From assembly GCA_003511885.1 (NCBI GenBank), contig DOIX01000264.1, forward strand, positions 1 through 11,824: DNA of 11,824 nt, written 5' to 3'. The position numbers and the translations under genes were made by a program. Every line of letters begins with the position of its first letter. The stretch's first letter is position 1. The notes below the pieces were generated by a model that worked only from the letters and a program-made list of their open reading frames with translations, did no database searches and had not been told where the DNA came from. Origin of the DNA: Cyanobacteria bacterium UBA11153 (GTDB lineage Bacteria > Cyanobacteriota > Cyanobacteriia > Cyanobacteriales > Coleofasciculaceae). Below, in pieces: positions 1 to 5,455 of this stretch.

Positions 1-68
1 AAAGTCATCAAACCCTCTCCCCTGCTCCCCCTCATTCAAAACAGATAAATTAAATGCGTAACGGCTTA
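1..68 (-). repeat. partial MITE-like repeat at left window edge
   Basis: This is one end of a dispersed repeat cut off by the window boundary. Read on the minus strand it begins TTAAGCCGTTACGCATTTAA, passes through a G-rich middle and runs into TTTGATGACTT at base 1. The same sequence in opposite orientation fills the right edge (11750-11824), differing by about three substitutions outside the G-rich middle. The complete 125-bp relative at 2454-2578 shows the same layout (TAAGC, ACGC, an AT-rich stretch, G-rich core, GGTTTGA), so roughly half of an element is probably present here. Family membership is seen directly; mobility is inferred. Confidence 0.75.
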
Positions 69-212
69 AGCGCTTTTAACTGGGATGAATTGCGATCGCC
101 ATCAGGAGATCTGGTAAAATATATATATTCGCCGCACTGAAAAATCCTTTCTCTCGATCGTAAGGCCAATCAACAGCTCTCAATAAACTTAACTACAACT
201 CTTACAGTAGCC

Positions 213-548
213 TTAACCCACTGCGTATTCAGTAAACTGCCGCATAAATGGCGACTCAAACCCCAAGACAATATCAGACTTAGATACACCAGCCGCTACT
301 AAATCTGCTCCAATATCATCTTCAGTACCATTCCACTGCAACCAAATCTTGTCACCCTTAATATCAATATGGATAATACAGCTATGTACCCAGTTATCTC
401 GATCCCAGCCTACATGTACAATTTGATAATGATCGCGCTTTGGATCGAAAATTGTCTGGACTTCAATATCTCCATGAGACAGCTTACGCTTACCATACTC
501 CAACAACATTTCTTCGACAATTTGCCGATACTGTGCTAATTTATCCAT
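213..548 (-). CDS. xisI: XisI-family element excision factor
   Basis: This 111-residue protein has the usual XisI length and pattern: an N-terminal helix (MDKLAQYRQIVEEMLLEYG), then a compact alpha/beta region with DHYQIVHVGWD, HIDIKGDKIWLQWNGT and a C-terminal segment ending FMRQFTEYAVG. XisI was named for a factor that, with XisH and the recombinase XisF, is needed for excision of the fdxN element in Anabaena heterocysts. Most cyanobacterial copies are far from any such element, so the role here is open. Its ATG lies inside the end of xisH (13-bp overlap), with GGGAGG at 559-564 ten bases upstream, so the two are very probably translated from one message and may form a complex. No xisF or nif gene is visible. 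Confidence 0.9.
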   Translation of the reverse strand: MDKLAQYRQIVEEMLLEYGKRKLSHGDIEVQTIFDPKRDHYQIVHVGWDRDNWVHSCIIHIDIKGDKIWLQWNGTEDDIGADLVAAGVSKSDIVLGFESPFMRQFTEYAVG

Positions 549-955
549 CGATCTATCGCCTCCCGTTGGACATCATAAACAATCATTTTGACTCGATTCT
601 CTGACACCATTTCCTTGGGAAAATCAAGTTGAAAAAACGTTTTATAAGTTGTGAGAGGTACTGCTAGATATAAAACCCGATCTGGTTCCTTTCGGCTTAA
701 CACTCCTCGATAGTTAATAAATTGCCCCAAAGCGATGTGAAATTGCGATACAGCAGAAGTGCGCTCCAAAAAACTCTTAACTTCAACAGCAATTTTCTCG
801 CCTTCCCGCTCTGCGGCAATTAGCCTTTCTGCTCCCAAATCGATGGAAACACTCACGCCACCCACACTTAGGGAAAGTGGATCGTCAGTAATCCGCCATC
901 CATCCTTCTGTAGAGCTATCTTAACCACTTCGTGAAAAATATATCGAGCAGACAT
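536..955 (-). CDS. xisH: XisH-family endonuclease-like excision factor
   Basis: The protein has 139 residues, normal for XisH. It shows a PD-(D/E)XK-type nuclease core: Asp39 in the stretch SIDLGAE, then Glu58-Val-Lys60 in IAVEVKSFL, followed by the conserved QFHIALGQFINY helix (71-82). The N-terminus MSARYIFHEVVKIALQKDGW is typical. The ATG at 953-955 is supported by GGAG at 960-963, four bases upstream, so the start is well placed. It is the first gene of the xisH-xisI pair. XisH is required for fdxN-element excision in Anabaena, but its biochemical activity is not established, and the nuclease fold is inferred from the visible motif. A short Uma2-like remnant ends 32 bp upstream. Confidence 0.9.
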   Translation of the reverse strand: MSARYIFHEVVKIALQKDGWRITDDPLSLSVGGVSVSIDLGAERLIAAEREGEKIAVEVKSFLERTSAVSQFHIALGQFINYRGVLSRKEPDRVLYLAVPLTTYKTFFQLDFPKEMVSENRVKMIVYDVQREAIDRWIN

Positions 956-987
956 TTGTCTCCATAACCAATTTTTTTCTTTTCTTC

Positions 988-1152
988 CTACTCCAATATT
1001 AAACTATCCCAGAGCATTTGGCTTGTTTGTGCCGAAGCGATAGCACTAAGGCTTGATGTGAGGACGTTTTGCTCCCCATCCACAGCGGTATCGTCTGAAT
1101 CGGGTAAATCTTCAGCCGATGGTAAGCAGTCTAATGGGTTGTAGTGAAACAT
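988..1152 (-). pseudogene. Uma2-family N-terminal remnant (54 codons)
   Basis: A short open frame (ATG at 1150-1152, TAG at 988-990) encodes a peptide beginning MFHYNPLDCLPSAEDLPDSD and continuing DTAVDGEQNVLTSSLSAIA. This resembles the opening 35-40 residues of many cyanobacterial Uma2 (DUF820) proteins, which have a pattern like LPTAEELPDSDDTPVDNE.QNLI. After about residue 40 the resemblance stops, where the DNA enters a repeat related to those at 1260 and 1316, and the frame ends without any nuclease core. I read it as a gene relic truncated at a repeat. It lies 32 bp upstream of xisH in the same direction, so its old promoter might now serve xisH. A small functional peptide cannot be excluded. 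The assignment rests on memory of the family pattern. Confidence 0.5.
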
Positions 1153-1345
1153 GAGCAGCTTTCCCAATTAGTGGCAATTTTATTTTATCCCAGAGTCCGG
1201 CGGCTGTGAGCCGATCGGGCACATTTCACACTTTGCTACCATCAAGAGGTGCGATTTCCTTGCTTGTTTGAGCCAGAGCGAGAGCGCCGACTGATGGGTA
1301 TGAAATGCGCTCTGCTTGCTTGTTTGAGCGAGAGCGATCGCGATT
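1020..1345. repeat. degenerate short repeats in xisH/Uma2 spacer
   Basis: Between the remnant and the Uma2 gene, the motif TTGCTTGTTTGAGC occurs exactly at 1260-1273 and 1316-1329, each followed by GAGAGCG-type sequence. A diverged copy (GGCTTGTTTGTGCC) starts at 1020. A second short repeat, TATCCCAGAG, is found near 1003 and again near 1187. The block is GC-richer than its surroundings and contains one HIP1 site (1334-1341). No gene in 1153-1442 is convincing: the 71-codon minus-strand frame through it simply translates these repeats. Confidence 0.55.
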
Positions 1346-1407
1346 CTGTGGGGTATTAACTGCGATGGCTTCGTCCGCCGACCGCATCGCCACAAAAAAA
1401 GCCATAA

Positions 1408-1413
1408 TATAAT
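1408..1413 (+). promoter_or_regulatory. possible -10 box for the Uma2 gene
   Basis: A perfect TATAAT lies about 30 bases before the Uma2 ATG in an AT-rich tract. No good -35 is visible at 16-18 bp spacing (CATCGC occupies that place), so the call rests on the -10 alone. Confidence 0.35.
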
Positions 1414-1442
1414 ATTAAAATAGACTCTGATGTAAAAGAGCC

Positions 1443-2009
1443 ATGACTACAGTAGTTTTAAACTTAGAAACAGTCAGCTTAACTGACGAACAATTTTACC
1501 GCCTCTGTCATGTCAATGACAATTGGCAACTTGAACGTACTGCCCAAGGAGAACTAATTATTATGTCACCAGTAGGTGGAATCGGCGGAAATCGAGAAGC
1601 CGATTTAATTATCAATGTGGGTGTATGGAATCGCCAAACACAACTCGGAAGAGTATTTAGTTCCTCAACAATATTTCGTTTACCCAATGGCGGAGATCGA
1701 TCTCCGGATGTCGCTTGGGTTAGATTGGATAGATGGTCAGCTTTAAGTGAAGAAGATCGAGAAAAATTTCCTCCCATTTGTCCAGATTTTGTCATTGAAT
1801 TACGTTCTCGTACCGATCAACTTAAACCGCTGCAAGACAAAATGCAAGAATATATTAATAGCGGTTTGCGTTTAGGTTGGCTGATCGATCCTCAAAACCA
1901 ACAAGTAGAAATTTATCGCCCCAATCGGGAAGTAGAAATTTTGCCCTTTCCTGTCAGTTTATCAGGGGAAGAAGTTTTACCAGGATTTATCTTAAATTTA
2001 CCTTTATAA
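1443..2009 (+). CDS. Uma2-family (DUF820) PD-(D/E)XK endonuclease-like protein
   Basis: This intact 188-residue protein has the full Uma2 signature. An N-terminal helix (TDEQFYRLCHVNDNWQLERT) precedes the SPVGGIGGNREADLI segment (42-56), then SSSTIFRLPNGGDRSPDVAWVR with the metal-binding Asp at 89, then CPDFVIELRS with Glu119 and Arg121 in the ExK position, then DKMQEYINSGLRLGWLIDPQ. Uma2 proteins have a restriction-endonuclease fold and are strongly multiplied in cyanobacteria, often near transposons; a cellular role is not established. The ATG is preceded by GAG two bases away, a weak ribosome site. The 27-bp gap to the next frame in the same direction suggests co-transcription with the broken Rpn gene, though the families are unrelated and may simply have been inserted together. 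Confidence 0.9.
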   Translation: MTTVVLNLETVSLTDEQFYRLCHVNDNWQLERTAQGELIIMSPVGGIGGNREADLIINVGVWNRQTQLGRVFSSSTIFRLPNGGDRSPDVAWVRLDRWSALSEEDREKFPPICPDFVIELRSRTDQLKPLQDKMQEYINSGLRLGWLIDPQNQQVEIYRPNREVEILPFPVSLSGEEVLPGFILNLPL

Positions 2010-2453
2010 TGCCAACAGCAGGAGTCAAACCCAACGGTGAGTTACGATAACGTATGCAAATATTTAGCCGAACAATACCCAGCCGAATTCGCTAAATGGT
2101 TGCTAGCAATTGAATCAACTGATATCGAAGTCCTGAAAACAGAATTGACATTAGAGCCAATTCGTGCTGATGCCCTCACTTTCCTCCGCACCGCTAATCA
2201 AATCCTGCACCTAGAATTTCAAACCCTCCCCTATTCTGAGCCAGCCATTCCCTTCCGAATGCTCGATTACTCCGTCAGATTGAAACGGCAATATCGCTGC
2301 ACAGTCACCCAAGTAGTCATATTTTTGCAGGAAACTACCAATCAAGTGGCATTTACCCAGGAATATCGAGACGATACCACAACTCACCACTATCGAGTAC
2401 TCCGCCTCTGGGAACAAGATTCCACCCCTTTTCTCACCAACCCAGCCCTATTA

Positions 2454-2578
2454 AGCTGCTACGCATCTAAATTGGATATGATTCAGTTAGGAAACAATCC
2501 GTCAAACCCTCCCCGTGTCTCCCCCTCTCCGCGTCTCCGTGTCTGTTTCAATAAGCAATTTAAAAGCGTGACAGCTTA
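2454..2578. mobile_element. 125-bp MITE-like element inside the Rpn gene
   Basis: The ends are imperfect inverted repeats. TAAGCTGCTACGCATC begins at 2452 and the reverse complement of the other end reads TAAGCTGTCACGCTTT. Including the following TAAATTG on both sides, 19 of 23 positions match (2452-2474 against 2556-2578). The element is flanked by TTA on each side (2451-2453 and 2576-2578), fitting a TTA or TA target duplication of the sort seen with IS630/mariner-type MITEs. The interior is a C-rich tract (2501-2545) with no coding capacity. Removing one TTA plus the interior leaves CTA TTA CCC CTA, which encodes the expected family sequence LLPL. The window-edge repeats belong to the same family. 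The transposase source is unknown. Confidence 0.8.
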
Positions 2579-2785
2579 CCCCTAGCACCCTTAACCCAAA
2601 CCGACTCCCCTCAAACTTTGCTAGCACAAGTAGCCGAAGAAGTCGCTAAAATTGCTAACAGAGAGAAACGACAAAATCTTGCCAGTTGTACTCAAATTTT
2701 CGCGGGATTGCGATTTAAGAAAGATGTCATTCGCCAACTATTTCGGGAGGAAATTATGCGCGGCTCAGTAATTTATCAAGATATC

Positions 2786-2893
2786 TTACAACAAGGATTA
2801 CAACAGGGATTACAGCAAGGATTACAACAGGGATTACAACAGGGATTACAACAAGGATTACAACAGGGATTACAACAGGGATTACAACAAGGA
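2786..2893 (+). repeat. nine 12-bp tandem units encoding LQQG
   Basis: Nine consecutive copies of TTACAACARGGA (one has CAG for the first CAA) encode nine Leu-Gln-Gln-Gly units. They link the nuclease part to the DUF4351 domains. The units differ only at third codon positions (A/G), which points to recent expansion by slippage. Such QQGL/EQGL linkers of varying length are common in this family and probably form a helix. Confidence 0.9.
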
Positions 2894-3314
2894 GAGGTTA
2901 CTGTAATTTTACGTCAGCTAACCCGACGACTGGGTACAATTAACCCAGCCCAGCAAGCACAGATTCGCGGATTATCAAATCTAGCCCTGGAAGAATTAGG
3001 AGAAATACTGTTAGATTTTTCTGAAGCTACTCAGTTAGTTACCTGGTTAGAGATGCAGCAAAGGCGTGAAGGGCAGATTGATCTAATTATACACCAGCTA
3101 ACCAGACGCTTAGGAGAAATAAATTCATCACTAACCGAGCAGATTCAGAAGTTATCTCTTGAAAAGTTAGCAATGTTAGGAGAGGCATTATTAGATTTTG
3201 CTCTAGTTTCCGATTTAGTCACTTGGTTGGAGGAAGAATTAAACACAAAAGAAGATGATGCCTAATCATATCCTCTGGAAATTTATCAGTGTTTGATCGA
3301 AACTTCGAGAGAAT

Positions 3315-3349
3315 GCGATTGCCTTCGGCCTCCGCGAAGCCGCTCGCGC
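3315..3349. repeat. cyanobacterial dispersed palindromic repeat
   Basis: The stretch contains GCCTTCGGCCTCCGCGAAGC followed by CGCTCGCGC. It can fold through CTTCG (3323-3327) and CGAAG (3335-3339). Similar GC-rich sequences occur in many intergenic regions of filamentous cyanobacteria. It sits after the 3' end of the split nuclease gene and before the end of the convergent kinase gene. Confidence 0.6.
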
Positions 3350-3371
3350 TAATCATAGTCTCCATCCGTAG

Positions 3372-3399
3372 GGTGCGTTATGCTGTAAGCTAACGCACC
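3372..3399. repeat. GGTGCGTTA/TAACGCACC hairpin repeat
   Basis: Perfect 9-bp arms (GGTGCGTTA at 3372-3380, TAACGCACC at 3391-3399) enclose a 10-base loop. This palindrome is widely dispersed in cyanobacterial intergenic DNA. It lies between convergent genes and might help transcription end, but there is no T run. Confidence 0.7.
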
Positions 3400-3446
3400 A
3401 TCCATCATGCGATTGCGCCTTTAACTGAAGAAATATAGCAGAAACA

Positions 3447-3481
3447 GTGGTTTTAACCACCTTCATCAAGTCGGGCTTGAT
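3447..3481 (-). terminator. possible hairpins past the kinase gene
   Basis: Two adjacent small hairpins lie 37-71 bases beyond the stop codon of the minus-strand kinase gene: ATCAAG/CTTGAT with a 5-base loop (3465-3481), and the near-palindrome GTGGTTTTAACCAC (3447-3460). Neither is followed by a clear T tract on the minus strand, so this is only a weak candidate for an end-of-transcript structure. Confidence 0.25.
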
Positions 3482-3517
3482 ACCTCAATTTAATCAATTC
3501 ACCAAAAACTACTAAAC

Positions 3518-5242
3518 CTATTTTATGGCTGTAGGTATGGGGAAAATTGAGGCAATTCCTTCAGTTGAAATAGTACTCAAAGATGTCAATGCTACATCCC
3601 ATAAACGTTTGGGTTTTAAGTCATCTTTGACTAAATCCCAAAGACGTTGAACTTCTGCGGTATGGAGTCTATCGTCTTCGGTTAAAGCTAGTAGTAACTG
3701 ACGGCGGAGAAATTTCCCTTCATCGGAAAGGAGATATTGTAAGCCGAGTTGGGCAGTGGGGAGTAAATCGAAGTTATCATCGGATCTTGCGATCGCAATC
3801 ATATTCTCTAATCGCTGCCATTGGAATTTGCCATCCTTAAATAATACTTCGATCAAGCGCCGCCGCATGGCTTTTGATTCGCCTTTTAATAGGCGCTGTG
3901 CTATATAGGGATAGGAGACTTCGACTATTTTGAAGTCTGGATTTAAGGTAAGGGCTAATCCTTCCTGAGTGACTAAGGAACGAATGATGAGGGCAAATTT
4001 GGCGGGGACTCGGAAGGGATATTCATACATTAAATCCGAAAATTTATCGGTAATTGTTTTGAAGTTAAAGTCCCCAACTTTTTGATCTACGGCTTCTCCC
4101 AATACTTGCTCTAATGCTGGCACAATGGGCATAATATCGACATCTGGAGTTAAAAAGCCTAGTTTGACAAAGACTTTGGCTAATTCCAGGTAATCTTTAT
4201 TAATTAAATGAACTACTGATGCAGCAATGGTTTCTTTGGTGTCTTCATCCAATTGATCCATCATGCCAAAGTCAATGTATGCCATCTTACCGTCAGCCAT
4301 GGCAAATAAGTTACCAGGGTGAGGATCCGCGTGGAAGAAACCGTGTTCTAATAATTGGCGCAAACCGGATATTACACCAGTTTCGATAACTTTATTTGCG
4401 TCTAGCCCTGCTGTACAAAGTGTTTTGGTATCTGTTAATTTGCAGCCATTAATCCATTCTAATGTTAAGACTCTGAGGCTGGAATATCTCCAGTAAATTG
4501 CTGGCACTTTGACGGTGGAATCGTCGCGGAAATTCGTGGCAAATTTTTCGGCATTTCTTCCCTCATTTAGGTAGTCAATTTCTTCAAATAATTTGATGCC
4601 AAATTCATCGACAATTAGGGTAAGATCGTGACCTAAATTCAGGGGTAACCAGGGAGAGATCCAAGTTGCACCCCATCTCATTAAATAGAGATCTAGTGTC
4701 AGAATCGGTAACAAATTAGGACGCTGTACTTTAACGGCAACTTCTTCACCACTGTAAAGGGAAGCGCGATAAACTTGACCTAGGCTAGCTGCGGCAACTG
4801 GAGTTGGGGAAATTTCTTGATAGATTTCCTCAACGGATCGTCCCAATTCTCTTTCAATAATACTGAAGGCTAGTTCATTATCAAAAGGTGGTAATTGATC
4901 TTGTAATTTAATTAATTCATCTAAAAAATTTTGACGAATTAAATCTGGACGAGTGGATAAAGCTTGTCCTACTTTAATAAAAGTAGGGCCTAAGTTAGTC
5001 AGCAATTCCCTAAGCTGATTGGCTCGTTTAAATTTGTTCTTTTCAACCTGCTTTGTCCATTCATCCCACTTGAGATTAAAGAGAAACCCCGCAAAACCCC
5101 AAACAATCACCAAGGCACGCCACAACGCCATCCAGGGACGACTGCGGTAATATTTGGCGATCGCACCTGCATCATAGCGTCGCATTGGTCGATCTGGTTG
5201 CTCTTGAGATCGATCTTCCCTTTCCATTTGATACTGAGTCAC
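3518..5242 (-). CDS. ABC1/UbiB (AarF)-family atypical protein kinase
   Basis: This 574-residue protein shows all the ABC1 hallmarks: the KxGQ motif as KVGQ (90-93), the Ala-rich nucleotide loop AAASLGQV (150-157), the ATP lysine in VAVKVQRP (171), the catalytic HADPHPGN (304-311) and the metal-binding DFG (324-326). A hydrophobic segment around 39-57 may touch the membrane. UbiB/COQ8 relatives support quinone biosynthesis; in cyanobacteria and chloroplasts the ABC1K proteins act in prenyl-lipid (plastoquinone, tocopherol) metabolism and stress responses. Several paralogues are usual, so the exact role is not assigned. The start is GTG at 5240-5242 with GAGG 12 bases upstream; an ATG five codons in has no ribosome site. 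The gene stands alone, 212 bp after the peptidase gene. Confidence 0.93.
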   Translation of the reverse strand: MTQYQMEREDRSQEQPDRPMRRYDAGAIAKYYRSRPWMALWRALVIVWGFAGFLFNLKWDEWTKQVEKNKFKRANQLRELLTNLGPTFIKVGQALSTRPDLIRQNFLDELIKLQDQLPPFDNELAFSIIERELGRSVEEIYQEISPTPVAAASLGQVYRASLYSGEEVAVKVQRPNLLPILTLDLYLMRWGATWISPWLPLNLGHDLTLIVDEFGIKLFEEIDYLNEGRNAEKFATNFRDDSTVKVPAIYWRYSSLRVLTLEWINGCKLTDTKTLCTAGLDANKVIETGVISGLRQLLEHGFFHADPHPGNLFAMADGKMAYIDFGMMDQLDEDTKETIAASVVHLINKDYLELAKVFVKLGFLTPDVDIMPIVPALEQVLGEAVDQKVGDFNFKTITDKFSDLMYEYPFRVPAKFALIIRSLVTQEGLALTLNPDFKIVEVSYPYIAQRLLKGESKAMRRRLIEVLFKDGKFQWQRLENMIAIARSDDNFDLLPTAQLGLQYLLSDEGKFLRRQLLLALTEDDRLHTAEVQRLWDLVKDDLKPKRLWDVALTSLSTISTEGIASIFPIPTAIK

Positions 5243-5302
5243 GCTTTATACTTGCCTCTTCTAGTTAATCTAATTTTTGTTTATTTTCTTATCTTTTTAT
5301 TA

Positions 5303-5308
5303 AGTATA
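5303..5308 (-). promoter_or_regulatory. possible -10 box for the kinase gene
   Basis: TATACT on the minus strand lies about 60 bases before the GTG start, in AT-rich DNA. The expected -35 position reads CTAAGT and does not match, so the assignment is weak. Confidence 0.3.
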
Positions 5309-5379
5309 ATCTGTATTTCTACTGAACTTAGTAAAGTTTTGTAACAATTTATTGCTTTAACACACTATTCAGTCTCGGA

Positions 5380-5455
5380 AATAGGGAGCAGGGGAACAGG
5401 GAGGAGAAAAACATTTCTTCCTTCTCCCCCGAGCCAATAGCCCCTAGCCCCTATT
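5380..5455 (-). terminator. long imperfect palindrome at the peptidase stop
   Basis: Outer arms AATAGGGAGCAGGGG (5380-5394) and CCCCTAGCCCCTATT (5441-5455) pair at 12 of 15 positions. Inside them GGAGAA (5403-5408) pairs with TTCTCC (5422-5427). The structure starts at the stop codon of the minus-strand peptidase gene. It may end that transcript, though there is no classical T tail. G-rich/C-rich pairs of this type are also common cyanobacterial intergenic repeats, so it may be only that. Confidence 0.35.

Larger units (their letters stand above)
2037..3265 (+). pseudogene. Rpn/PD-(D/E)XK nuclease with DUF4351, split by a MITE
   Basis: The 5' part (GTG at 2037, AGGAG at 2020-2024) encodes the nuclease domain of the Rpn/transposase_31-like family: MSYDNVCKYLAEQYPAEFAKW, RADAL with Asp45, HLEFQ with Glu60 and Gln62, and IPFRMLDYSVRLKRQY. 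At NPALL (residue 139) a 125-bp insertion begins. Its translation adds unrelated residues and stops at TAG 2583-2585. The remainder continues in another frame from 2579: PLAPLTQTD, VAEEVAKIANREKRQ, nine LQQG units, then two tandem DUF4351-like domains (QLTRRLG.IN to LVTWLE). Deleting 125 bp restores a 367-residue protein. Rpn proteins in enterobacteria are nucleases promoting RecA-independent recombination; the cyanobacterial relatives are uncharacterised. A separate product from TTG 2618 is possible but would lack the nuclease core. Loss of function is inferred. Confidence 0.85.

Noticed and set aside
1180..1395. 71-codon minus-strand open frame
   Set aside because: It translates the short direct repeats of the spacer, has no family resemblance and no ribosome site.
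2786..2893. CRISPR-like array
   Set aside because: The 12-bp units are contiguous without spacers and lie in frame inside a coding region.
2618..3265. Separate gene starting at TTG 2618
   Set aside because: The sequence before the TTG (PLAPLTQTDSPQT) continues the same family protein, so this is the 3' part of the split gene rather than an independent gene.
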